From Rubrivivax sp. (lineage in GTDB: Bacteria; Pseudomonadota; Gammaproteobacteria; Burkholderiales; Burkholderiaceae): a stretch of DNA of 64,000 nt. Positions 56,576 through 64,000 of the stretch are shown in pieces. The position numbers and the translations under genes were made by a program. The notes under the pieces were generated by a model. The model was given only the letters and a program-made list of their open reading frames with translations. It did no database searches and was not told where the DNA came from. Where the stretch lies: NCBI GenBank assembly GCA_016790225.1, contig JAEUOZ010000076.1:1-64000 (forward strand). The letters run 5' to 3'. Position 1 is the first letter of the stretch; the number at the start of each line of letters is the position of its first letter.

Positions 56576-58381
56576 TCAAAGGGGCTTGATCGAGCCGGGC
56601 ACGAGGCGCGCCGTCTTGAACTGGGCCAGCAGCTCGCGCACCACCGGGTCATCCTGGATCGTCTGCTCGGCCAGGCGCTGGCGGCGCTCGCGCTCTGCAG
56701 CCTCGCGCTGGGCGGGCGTTCCGCGCGGCACACCGGCGTCGACGATCAGCTGCAAGGGCGCGCCCAGGGCTTCGGCCAAGGCCTGAACGAGCTTGTCGCG
56801 CAGGCCGGCCGAGCGCAGCGCCTCGTGTTCGGCGCACAGACGCCACTGCACCGGGCTGCGGGTCTCGTCCACCTCGATCAGACTGCTCTGCCAGGCCAGC
56901 TCGCGCACCAGGCCGCTGACCGCCGCGGTGTCGATCAGGCGCCGAACCAGCTCGTTCCAGCGCTCGCCAAGCTGCGCAGCCTCAGGCGACAGCGGGGCGG
57001 CTTGAGGCGGCGCGCCGGCAGCGGGAGGCAAACGCTCCAGCTCAGCCGCCTTGGCGATGCCAGGGCCGGCCTCGGCCTGCGTCGGGGCCGGGCTGGGCGC
57101 CGCCCGCACGGCGTTGGGTGGCGCGGGGACAGGGCTCGCCGGGCGGGCAGCCGGCTGCGCCAGGGCACCCGGCGCTGCCAGGGCTGGTTCCGCACGTCGA
57201 AGCACCGGCACAGGCACCCGCAGTGCCGCGCCGGCATCGGCCCGCAGTGCCGCCGCACGCGCCACACCGGCACTGGCAGTGCCCACCGGCGGAAACGCCA
57301 GGTAGCGCAGCAGCACCATCGAAAACGCGGCCGCTTCGTCGGACATCAGCGCCAGCTCTTCGCGCCCGCGCAGCGCCAGACTGAACAGAAGCTGCGTCTC
57401 TTCGGAGCTCATCAGGCCGGCCAGTTCGCGCAGCACCGGGGTCTCGGGCTCGTCATCCGCCAAGGCACCGGGAACGGCCTGCTCGACGGCCATCTGCTGC
57501 AGCGCAGCGGCGATCTGATCCAGCGTGGCGTCGAAGGAGGCGCCGCGCTCTCGCAGCTGGGCCACGGCCTGCAGCATGGCCGGGGCATCACGCTGAGCCA
57601 GGCAGCGGATCAGGGTGAAGGCCGCATCGCCTTGCGCCAGGCCCAGCATGGCACGCACCAGCCCTTCGTCGAAGCGGCCGCCGCCATAGGCGATGGCCTG
57701 ATCGGTGAGCGACAAGGCATCGCGCATCGAGCCGCGCGCCGCGCGCGACAGCAGGCGCAAGGCACCTTCGTCGTGGGCCACGCCCTCCGCCCGCAGCACC
57801 TGGGCCAGGTGCGCGCGAACGGTCTCTGGCGCCATGGGCCGCAGGTTGAACTGCAGGCAGCGGCTCAGCACCGTGGGCAGCATCTTCTCCGGATCCGTGG
57901 TCGCCAGCACGAACTTCAGGTAGGCCGGCGGCTCTTCCAGCGTCTTGAGCAGCGCGTTGAAGGCCTCCTTGGTCAGCTGGTGCGCTTCGTCGATCATGAA
58001 GACCTTGAAGCGGCCGACGCTGGGCTTGTAGGCCGCGCGCTCGATCATGTCGCGCACTTCATCGATGCCGCGGTTGGAGGCCGCGTCCATCTCGATGTAG
58101 TCGATGAAGCGGTCGGCGTCGATCTCCGTGCAGGCGCTGCACACGCCACAGGGCTCGTCGGTGATGCCGCCCTGCCCGTCCGTGCCGGTGCAGTTCAGGC
58201 TCTTGGCCAGGATGCGCGAGACGGTGGTCTTGCCGATGCCGCGGGTGCCGGTGAAGAGGTAGGCGTGGTGCAGGCGCTGCTGGCGCAAGGCGTTGCCCAG
58301 CGCACGCACGACGTGGTCCTGCCCGGCCATCTGCGCGAAGTTGTGCGGCCGGTACTTGCGGGCCAGGACCACATAGCTCAT
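56576..58381 (-). CDS. dnaX: DNA polymerase III subunits gamma and tau
   Basis: 601 residues. Clamp-loader ATPase: VVLARKYRPHNFAQMAGQDH, Walker A GTRGIGKTT, zinc cysteines in CGVCSACTEID, Walker B MIDEAHQL and sensor LATTDPEKML. An Ala/Pro-rich linker about 360-450 leads to the tau-specific C-terminal domain. No obvious A-rich slippery site for gamma production was seen. TAGAAT is 7 nt before the ATG and no Shine-Dalgarno is visible. First gene of dnaX-ybaB-recR. Confidence 0.97.
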   Translation of the reverse strand: MSYVVLARKYRPHNFAQMAGQDHVVRALGNALRQQRLHHAYLFTGTRGIGKTTVSRILAKSLNCTGTDGQGGITDEPCGVCSACTEIDADRFIDYIEMDAASNRGIDEVRDMIERAAYKPSVGRFKVFMIDEAHQLTKEAFNALLKTLEEPPAYLKFVLATTDPEKMLPTVLSRCLQFNLRPMAPETVRAHLAQVLRAEGVAHDEGALRLLSRAARGSMRDALSLTDQAIAYGGGRFDEGLVRAMLGLAQGDAAFTLIRCLAQRDAPAMLQAVAQLRERGASFDATLDQIAAALQQMAVEQAVPGALADDEPETPVLRELAGLMSSEETQLLFSLALRGREELALMSDEAAAFSMVLLRYLAFPPVGTASAGVARAAALRADAGAALRVPVPVLRRAEPALAAPGALAQPAARPASPVPAPPNAVRAAPSPAPTQAEAGPGIAKAAELERLPPAAGAPPQAAPLSPEAAQLGERWNELVRRLIDTAAVSGLVRELAWQSSLIEVDETRSPVQWRLCAEHEALRSAGLRDKLVQALAEALGAPLQLIVDAGVPRGTPAQREAAERERRQRLAEQTIQDDPVVRELLAQFKTARLVPGSIKPL

Positions 58382-58421
58382 CGAGGGGATTCTACGGTTG
58401 GCCCCCGCGGATAATCGGCCG

Positions 58422-59537
58422 ATGAGCGTTCCCTCCCCCTCGCCGCTGACCTATGACCAGGCCGGCGTCAACTACGATCTGATCGACCCGCTGAAGGTCT
58501 CCGCGCAACGCGCCGCAGCGGCCACGGCCGGCCAGCTGGCGCAGCACGGCTTCAGCGAAGTGGCCGCCTCGCGCGGCGAATCGGCCTACGTGGTCGACGT
58601 GGGGCCGTTCTATCTCGCCAGCATCGTCGAGTGCCTGGGCAGCAAGGCGCTGGTCGCCGACGAGATGCAGCGCCTCACCGGCCGCAGCCACTACGACGCC
58701 ATTGCGCAGGACACGCTCGCGATGGCCATCAACGATCTCATCACCGTGGGCGCCACGCCCCTGGTGGTGCAGGCCTACTGGGCCGCGGGCGGCAGCGAGT
58801 GGTTCCAGGACGCGCAGCGCGCACAGGCCTTGGTCGCCGGCTGGCAGCGCGCCTGCGAAGCCTGCGGCGTCGCCTGGGGTGGCGGCGAAACGCCCGCGCT
58901 GGCCGGCATCGTCGAAGCCGGTCGCATCGACCTGGCGGCCAGCTGCACCGGCATCGTGCAACCCAAGTCGCGCCTGACGCTGGGCGCTGACTTGGCGCCC
59001 GGCGACGTCATCGTGCTGCTGGGTGCCAGCGGCATTCACGCCAATGGCCTGAGCCTCGCGCGCAAGCTGGTGGAACGCCTGCCGCAGGGTTATCTGACCG
59101 AGGTGTCGGAAGGCCTGAGCTACGGCGAGGCGCTGCTCGCACCGACACCCCTGTATGCCCCGGTCACCGAAGCGCTGGCGCGTGCCGGCATCGTCCCGCG
59201 CTACAGCGCCAACATCACCGGCCATGGCTGGCGCAAGCTGATGCGCCATCCGGCCGATCTGTCCTACCGCATCCAGCAGCTGCCACCGGTGCCGGCCGTG
59301 CTCGAGTTCATCTGCCGCCACGCCGGCCTGGATGCCTCGGAAGCCTATGGCACCTTCAACATGGGCGCGGGTTTTGCGCTGTTTGTGCGCGCAGATCAGG
59401 CCGAAGCCACCGCGGCCGTGGCGGTGGGCTGCGGCGTCCCCGCCTGGATCGCCGGCCGCGTCGAACCCGGCCCCAAGCGGCTGCTGATCGAGCCCTTGGG
59501 GCTCGCGTTCGGCGGCGAATCGCTCGCGCTGCGCTGA
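58422..59537 (+). CDS. AIR-synthase (PurM) family protein, atypical phosphoribosylformylglycinamidine cyclo-ligase
   Basis: 371 residues. PurM/PurL superfamily fold: GVNYDLIDPLKVSAQRAA, LGSKALVADEMQ in place of the usual GVGTKxxLA, IAQDTLAMAINDLITVGATP, GVAWGGGETPAL, GASGIHANGLSLARKLVE, NITGHGWRKLMR and TFNMGAGFALFV. It follows the overall motif order of PurM but differs in several fingerprints, so it may be the alternative AIR synthase or a paralogue with another substrate. GATAAT lies 6 nt before the ATG with no Shine-Dalgarno. Divergent from dnaX (40 bp). Confidence 0.8.
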   Translation: MSVPSPSPLTYDQAGVNYDLIDPLKVSAQRAAAATAGQLAQHGFSEVAASRGESAYVVDVGPFYLASIVECLGSKALVADEMQRLTGRSHYDAIAQDTLAMAINDLITVGATPLVVQAYWAAGGSEWFQDAQRAQALVAGWQRACEACGVAWGGGETPALAGIVEAGRIDLAASCTGIVQPKSRLTLGADLAPGDVIVLLGASGIHANGLSLARKLVERLPQGYLTEVSEGLSYGEALLAPTPLYAPVTEALARAGIVPRYSANITGHGWRKLMRHPADLSYRIQQLPPVPAVLEFICRHAGLDASEAYGTFNMGAGFALFVRADQAEATAAVAVGCGVPAWIAGRVEPGPKRLLIEPLGLAFGGESLALR

Positions 59538-59610
59538 AGCGCGGGCCGCGAGCAGTGTGGGCGGCAGAAATCGCCACCCGCGCCGGGGCGGCCCCTCGCC
59601 TACAATCCGC

Positions 59611-59711
59611 GGTGACGGGCCTCCCCGCATGGAAGCGCGCCCAACCGGGTCAGGTGGGGAACCAAGCAGCCCTCAGCGTTGCAACCAGTGCCGGGGTCAA
59701 GGCTCGTCACC
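59611..59711 (+). ncRNA. ffs: Signal recognition particle (4.5S) RNA
   Basis: The conserved apical domain reads ACCGGGTCAGGTGGGGAACC followed by AAGCAGCCC, and the closing symmetric-loop side reads CAACCAGTGCCGGGGTC. Ends GGTGACG and CGTCACC pair to close the hairpin, giving 101 nt. TACAAT at 59601-59606 is a good -10 box 5 nt before the RNA. It joins Ffh to target ribosomes to the membrane. It lies next to dnaX as in many bacteria. The 3' end overlaps the end of the convergent kinase gene by about 5 nt. Confidence 0.95.
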
Positions 59712-62157
59712 TTTCCTGGCGGAAGGCCATCACCGCCTGATTGCGCAGCGTGCGCAGCAGGTTGAGTTCCCTCTCGTCCAGATCCAGCGCGCCAGGCTTG
59801 CCGAGATCGGCATAGATGAAGCCGAAGGGCGCGCCCTTGCTCATCAGCGGCAGCACCAGAAAGCTTGCGCTGCGCACCTGCTCCCGGTGCCAGGCCGGCA
59901 GTCGCGAGACGATGTTGGCCGCGCGCGCATCGCTGATCAGCGTGTCGGCGCCCTTCAGGCACACCGCCGTGAACAGGTCCGCCTGCGCCCCCGCGCCCAG
60001 CTTCAGCGGCACGCGGATCACGCTCGCGGCCTCCGATGCGCCGTCTCCCAGGCCGAAGCGCCCCAGCAGGCACTCGGTCTTCGGATCGCGCAGTGCCAGC
60101 ACCACGTGACGCAGTTGCAGCGCGCGAAGCATGGTTTCCAGCACCATGCGCAGCACCTCGGTCAGCCGGCACCCGTCCTCGATCATCGACTGGGTGATGT
60201 CCTGGATGCCGGCAGCCAGCATGTCGGCCGAGGCTTCGCGTCGGCGCGCGAGAGCGCCTTCGGGTTCGGCAGCCGCCGCGGGCTCGCGCGTGGCCTGCAG
60301 CGCGTGGGATTGCAGACCGTCGTCGGCCGCCGACCCCGTCGCTGCCGATGCCGCCATGGGCCGCGGCAGCAGGCGACGTGCGGCCGAGCCACGCGGCAGC
60401 GGCAGCGCCGCGGCCTGCACCAGCTGCGCCAGGCCTTCGCGCGCAGTCTGCAGCGCCAGGCCCAGTGACTCGACCGTGATGCCCAGCGCAGGCGCATACC
60501 GCTCGGCAAGCTCCTTCAGCCGCGTCGGCAGCTGTGCGGGTTCGCTGGACAGCACGGCATCGGCTGCATCGTGGCCGAGACGCGCGCTCCAGCGCACCCG
60601 GTCTGCCAGCCTGTCCAGCGAGCGCACAGGCGGCTCGCCAGCCGGCCTGCGCATTGCCTGCCGCAAGGCATCCGGCAGTCCCCAGACCTCGGCCACACAG
60701 AGGCCAAGTTGCTCGAAGCTGATGCCCAGCACCTGCGCCGAGGCGCTGGATTCGTCCGGCGACGCGCGCTTCTCGCCCGGCAGCCCGCTGGGCTGCAGCA
60801 GCGCGTCGATGCGCGATGCCTCCTCGGCCAGATAGAAGCGGGTCAGCGTGCGCCCCAGGTTCTGGAACAGCGCCCCGATGAAGGCTTCCTCGGCTTCGCG
60901 TGCGCTGCGGCACAACTGCCCCGCCAGATGGGCCGCCAGCAGCGAGCGCAGAAACTCGTCGCGCAGGGCATGCGCGTGGGCCTTGTCCTCCATGTGCTCC
61001 AGCATCACCAGGGCGAGCGCCATGTTGCGGATGCCGGCAAAGCCCACCAGCGCCACCGCGCGGCTGACCGTGCTGACGCCGCCGGAGGCCGCCTGGCTGA
61101 AGTGCGCGGTATTCACCAGCCGCAGCAGCTTCTGGGTCAGGGCCACGTCCTTCAGGATCTCCTGCGCCAGGCTGTCCAGCGTCTCGTGCTCGGAAGCCGC
61201 CACGCGCTGCACGCGGGTGATCGCGGCAGACAGGGCCGGGAAGTCGCTCTTGTGGCGCATGCGACGCAAGAGAAAGTCCAGTGTCGAGCTGTCGCTGGCC
61301 GCTGAACTGGCGTGTTGGCTCTCCTGCCAGGCCAGCAGGGCCCGGCGCATCGAAGCCGCGTCGGCGAACCGTTGCCCGGCCTGCCGCGACAAGGCACGCT
61401 GCACGAGCTCGCGCAGGCTCTCGTCCGGCAGCAGCGCAGGCGGCAGCAGCAGCTCCTCGTCGCGCACGAGGCGCACCAGTTCCCAGGGATCCGTGCCCTG
61501 CAGCAGGGCCTGGCCCGTCAGCAGCTCGGCCAGCAGCAGGCCGGCCGAGAAGACATCCATCGCGGGCGTCGGCGCCAGACCGGCAGCCGCTTCGGGCGAC
61601 ATGTAGCCTGGCGTGCCCACCACGCGGTGCGCCGCGCCCTGCCCCGCAGGGCCGGCCGCGGCCGCCATCGCCGCGATGCCGAAATCCATGACGCGGGCGC
61701 GCCCATCGGCACCCACGAGGACGTTCGACGGCTTGAGGTCGCGATGCACGATGCCCTGCGCGTGGGCCTCCGACAGCGCGTCCAGCACCTCCAGCAGCAG
61801 GCGCACCGCCTCGGGGACCGGCAGCGCCCCGCGCCCCTTGAGCCGCTGCGCCAGCGTGGCGCCGTCGACGAATTCGAACACCAGGCAAGGCTGGCCTTCC
61901 ACCTCATCGGCTTCGAACAGGGGCACCACATGCGGGTGCTTCAGCCGGCTGACGGCGCGCGCTTCGTGCAGCCAGACATCCAGAGCCACACCCTGTGCGC
62001 CCGGCGTGAGCAGCTTGAGGGCCACTTCGCGGTGCAGACGGTCGTCACGGGCCAGCCAGACGGTGGCCTGGGCGCCCTTGCCGAGAACACGCAGCAGCTC
62101 GAATCGCCCCAGCCGCGACCGTTGCGCCAGATGCGCCGCCCGGCCCGGCGCGTTCAT
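59707..62157 (-). CDS. Serine/threonine protein kinase with HDOD and GAF domains
   Basis: 816 residues, cytoplasmic. Kinase domain at about 18-280 with LGKGAQATVW, catalytic Lys48 (VALKLL), HRDLKPSN (138-145), DFG (158-160) and GTPGYMSPE, all intact. HDOD domain at about 300-490 (SDFPALSAAITRVQRVAASE, AQEILKDVALTQKLLRLVNT). GAF domain at about 660-810 (GAPFGFIYADLGKPGALDLD). Kinase-HDOD proteins are thought to relay signals into c-di-GMP or stress pathways, but the targets here are unknown. The start follows a 4-nt overlap with a mini-ORF that repeats this gene's own first codons. Confidence 0.92.
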   Translation of the reverse strand: MNAPGRAAHLAQRSRLGRFELLRVLGKGAQATVWLARDDRLHREVALKLLTPGAQGVALDVWLHEARAVSRLKHPHVVPLFEADEVEGQPCLVFEFVDGATLAQRLKGRGALPVPEAVRLLLEVLDALSEAHAQGIVHRDLKPSNVLVGADGRARVMDFGIAAMAAAAGPAGQGAAHRVVGTPGYMSPEAAAGLAPTPAMDVFSAGLLLAELLTGQALLQGTDPWELVRLVRDEELLLPPALLPDESLRELVQRALSRQAGQRFADAASMRRALLAWQESQHASSAASDSSTLDFLLRRMRHKSDFPALSAAITRVQRVAASEHETLDSLAQEILKDVALTQKLLRLVNTAHFSQAASGGVSTVSRAVALVGFAGIRNMALALVMLEHMEDKAHAHALRDEFLRSLLAAHLAGQLCRSAREAEEAFIGALFQNLGRTLTRFYLAEEASRIDALLQPSGLPGEKRASPDESSASAQVLGISFEQLGLCVAEVWGLPDALRQAMRRPAGEPPVRSLDRLADRVRWSARLGHDAADAVLSSEPAQLPTRLKELAERYAPALGITVESLGLALQTAREGLAQLVQAAALPLPRGSAARRLLPRPMAASAATGSAADDGLQSHALQATREPAAAAEPEGALARRREASADMLAAGIQDITQSMIEDGCRLTEVLRMVLETMLRALQLRHVVLALRDPKTECLLGRFGLGDGASEAASVIRVPLKLGAGAQADLFTAVCLKGADTLISDARAANIVSRLPAWHREQVRSASFLVLPLMSKGAPFGFIYADLGKPGALDLDERELNLLRTLRNQAVMAFRQER

Positions 62158-62262
62158 TTGGCCACCCTCCGCCCTGCGGGCTCCGGGATGAGCGCTTGGG
62201 AGCGGCCCGGCGCGCTCATTGGGCCACCCTCCGCCCTGCTGGCTCCGGGATGAGCGCTTGGG
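62141..62262. repeat. 62-bp-period duplication covering the kinase start
   Basis: Copy 1 at 62141-62202 (CGGCCCGGCGCGTTCATTTG onward) covers the kinase start codon; copy 2 at 62203-62262 is near-identical. A third partial copy, CGGCCCGGCGCGCTCAT, lies at 62337-62353 over the pseudokinase stop. Each copy contains an ATG on the minus strand. Confidence 0.85.
62154..62219 (-). CDS. Mini-ORF 2 (21 aa) coupled to the kinase gene
   Basis: ATG at 62219 sits in the ATGA overlap with mini-ORF 1; its TGA (62156-62154) overlaps the kinase ATG as ATGA. The peptide opens MSAPGR, like the kinase MNAPGR, then SQALIPEPAGRRVAK. It is a shortened duplicate of mini-ORF 1. Whether it is translated is not known. 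Confidence 0.3.
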   Translation of the reverse strand: MSAPGRSQALIPEPAGRRVAK

Positions 62263-62353
62263 ATCTGAGCCCGGACACGGACAGTCCTTGCGGACTGTCC
62301 GTCGCCTGGCGAAGGCCAGCGACCTCTGGGCGCTGGCGGCCCGGCGCGCTCAT
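62216..62353 (-). CDS. Mini-ORF 1 (45 aa) coupled to the pseudokinase gene
   Basis: ATG at 62353 overlaps the pseudokinase stop (ATGA), and its TGA overlaps the mini-ORF 2 start (ATGA). The peptide opens MSAPGR and ends SQALIPEPAGRRVAQ; a 24-residue middle contains the coding of the hairpin at 62277-62302. No domain recognised. It is probably the remnant of an ancestral coupled start of the kinase gene. Confidence 0.3.
   Translation of the reverse strand: MSAPGRQRPEVAGLRQATDSPQGLSVSGLRSQALIPEPAGRRVAQ
62277..62302. repeat. 11-bp hairpin within the mini-ORF region
   Basis: ACGGACAGTCC-TTGC-GGACTGTCCGT, a perfect stem between the pseudokinase and kinase genes. The GGACAGTCC/GGACTGTCC core is shared with the hairpin at 46756-46782, so the two may be members of a dispersed palindrome. 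Confidence 0.7.
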
Positions 62354-64000
62354 GCGCGGGCGCGCAGCCTGGCCGCCGAGGCCAGCGATTCCGGGGGCCG
62401 CGGCGTGGGCTCCATCGGGGGCGGCGGCGGCATGTAGCCCGAGCGGGCGGCGCCCAGGGCCTCCTGCAGCGACTGGACCGTCACGCCCAGTGCTCGTGCA
62501 TAACGCTGAACCACATGATTCATGGCGCCGGCCACGCGGGTGGCCGGCTGACCTGAGGCCTCCAGCGCCTCGTTGGCGCAGCTGGCCACGGTGCGCAGCA
62601 CCTCGTCATCGGTGTGAGGCGGATGCACGGAGCTGCTCAGCGGCCAGCGCCGGATCAAGGTCATCACCTGATCATCCAGACCCCAGTGGCGCGCCACGGC
62701 AGCGCCGATGGCCTCCACCTCGATCCCCAGCACCGCGAAGGAGGCAGCCTGCTCGCTCATGCCCGGTTCTTCCGGATCGCCGGGCTGCGCACCCGGCGCG
62801 GCCTGCATGAGCCGCCGGATCTGCGCCGCGTCTTCCGGGAAGTGGTACTGCACCACCAGCGGCCCCAGGTTCTGCAGCATCGTCACCAGCGCCACGACCT
62901 CGGCGTCGTATCCCGCCGGCCTCAAGGCCTGCGCCACACGGGCCGCCCGCTGGGCGCGCTGCATCAGGCTTTGCAGCAGGCGCGCGGCGTTGTCTTCCAG
63001 CGGCCCCGGCCAGGCCCTCAGGCCCAGCGCGGCACGGCGCACGCCGTCCAGGCCCAGCATCGCGATCGCGCGACGGACCGTGAGGACCGGCCCGGATCCC
63101 GCCACCTGAGCGCCGCGCACGTGTGCGGTATTGACGACCCGCAGCAGTTCGAAGGACAGCGCCACATCCTGCAGCACCACCTCGGCGAGTTCGTCCGTGC
63201 GCTCGCGCTCCATCAAGGCAACGCGGGCAGCCCGTTCCGCGCCGCCCGGCGAAGCCGGCAGCACGCCAACGGCATGCAGGCGGTCCAGCAGCAGGGCCAG
63301 CGCGCCGCCGTCGGCTTCCGCGTCGGCGCGCAGCCAGCCTTCCAGCGCATGCACCAGCGTGCGTGCACTGCGGTAGCGCTGGCGCTCCTGGCGATCGGTG
63401 GCCCGATTGGCAATCGCCCGCAGCGCTTCCGGCACCGGCCGCGGGGTGCTCCAGGGCAGCCGCACGATGTCGCGGCCCAGCGGCGGCAAGCGGCCGATCA
63501 CCTTGGCGGTATCCGGTTCATCCAGCGGCAACTGCCCCGTCAGCGCATGGAACATCACCAGGCCCAGCGACAGCACGTCGCGGTGCGCAAGATCGCGCTG
63601 ATGGCGAAGGCGATCCGCCTGGGCCAGAGCGAAAGAGGTGTCGGCCGGATCGGCCTCGCCGGCCGGCAACGCGACTTCCAATCCCATCAAGCGGGCGTCC
63701 GCGCCATCCGGCACCAGGATCAGGTGCGCCTGAAGGTCACCGTGGACCACACCCGCTTCATGGACGTAGGCCAGCGCCTGGCCCGCCTGCAGGATGGCGC
63801 TGGCCGCGTCACGCGCCGGCAAGCCCTGCTGACCGGCCCGCTCAGCCAGCGTGGCCGCACCGGCGATGTCGTAAGCCACATAGGGCCAGCCGTCATGGCT
63901 AGACACCTCGATGACCGGCGCCAGGCCGGGATGCCGCAGCCGCGCCGCGCGGCCGGCGGACGCCTCCCAGGCCTGCAGGCTCTGCGGCGAGGAAGGCTGC
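62350..64000 (-). CDS. Pseudokinase-HDOD protein (partial at window end)
   Basis: At least 549 residues; the N-terminus lies outside the window. Kinase-like region: RLRHPGLAPVIEV, then VVHGDLQAHLI where HRDLKPxN is expected, and ARLMGLEVALP where DFG is expected; Lys and Asn of the catalytic loop and the DFG Asp are lost, so phosphotransfer is unlikely. The HDOD domain follows (ELAEVVLQDVALSFELLRVV, AIAMLGLDGVRRAALGLRAW). No GAF domain. Paralogue of the kinase downstream; same operon. The open frame continues past 64000. Confidence 0.88.
   Translation of the reverse strand, partial: QPSSPQSLQAWEASAGRAARLRHPGLAPVIEVSSHDGWPYVAYDIAGAATLAERAGQQGLPARDAASAILQAGQALAYVHEAGVVHGDLQAHLILVPDGADARLMGLEVALPAGEADPADTSFALAQADRLRHQRDLAHRDVLSLGLVMFHALTGQLPLDEPDTAKVIGRLPPLGRDIVRLPWSTPRPVPEALRAIANRATDRQERQRYRSARTLVHALEGWLRADAEADGGALALLLDRLHAVGVLPASPGGAERAARVALMERERTDELAEVVLQDVALSFELLRVVNTAHVRGAQVAGSGPVLTVRRAIAMLGLDGVRRAALGLRAWPGPLEDNAARLLQSLMQRAQRAARVAQALRPAGYDAEVVALVTMLQNLGPLVVQYHFPEDAAQIRRLMQAAPGAQPGDPEEPGMSEQAASFAVLGIEVEAIGAAVARHWGLDDQVMTLIRRWPLSSSVHPPHTDDEVLRTVASCANEALEASGQPATRVAGAMNHVVQRYARALGVTVQSLQEALGAARSGYMPPPPPMEPTPRPPESLASAARLRARA

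Noticed and set aside
56576..58381. Programmed frameshift for the gamma form of DnaX
   Set aside because: No A-AAA-AAG-like slippery sequence was seen.

Overview
The window is 64 kb of high-GC bacterial chromosome. Gene content and order (lysC-tilS-accA-alkA-cysS; clpS-clpA; dnaX-ybaB-recR; gloB next to a methyltransferase and rnhA; Bug-type and Liv-type transporters) point to a betaproteobacterium of the order Burkholderiales, perhaps the Rubrivivax/Leptothrix/Ideonella group. The family level is inference. Genes are dense on both strands, and many neighbours are joined by 4-nt ATGA, GTGA or TTGA stop/start overlaps.

Region 1 (1-11.4 kb) is transport of small nitrogenous solutes. After the tail of a Bug-type binding protein and a membrane protein of unknown role come two polar-amino-acid ABC systems. 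The first is a minus-strand operon led by its own GntR/FCD regulator (regulator, binding protein, two permeases, ATPase). The second is divergent from a LysR gene and reads permease, ATPase, 20-codon mini-ORF, M20 amidohydrolase, DUF3455 lipoprotein, binding protein. Region 2 (11.6-16.1 kb) is an AraC regulator followed by three exported proteins: an unknown, a PQQ-type beta-propeller and an S41-like peptidase.

Region 3 (16.1-19.4 kb) is the accessory spot. Two approximately 100-bp palindromic repeats lie in opposite orientation. They are followed by an AT-richer AAA ATPase/TOPRIM gene broken by one -1 frameshift beside its Walker A motif, a gene-poor stretch holding a decayed copy of a tRNA 3' end, and an intact tRNA-Ser(GCU).

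Region 4 (19.4-31.1 kb) is housekeeping: lysC, accA-tilS, a DNA glycosylase, cysS, a TPR protein, two cyclophilins, lpxH, mtfA, clpA and clpS. Region 5 (31.5-38.6 kb) is a branched-chain-amino-acid-type ABC operon behind an acyl-CoA ligase; its LivF subunit has Arg in place of the Walker A Lys. Region 6 (38.8-46.7 kb) holds msrB, yciB, bolA, a parvulin, a small membrane-anchored protein, prpE with acuI (propionyl/acrylyl-CoA chemistry), an NlpC/P60 hydrolase and moaA.

Region 7 (46.9-59.7 kb) has an RND efflux pump and adaptor, rnhA, a methyltransferase divergent from gloB with overlapping start codons, a MltD-like transglycosylase, the dnaX-ybaB-recR operon, an atypical AIR-synthase-family gene and the 4.5S/SRP RNA (ffs). 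Region 8 (59.7-64 kb) is the most unusual coding arrangement. A pseudokinase-HDOD gene is linked to an active Ser/Thr kinase-HDOD-GAF gene by two mini-ORFs that repeat the kinase start region and are chained stop-to-start by three ATGA overlaps. No CRISPR array, integrase or intact insertion sequence was seen.
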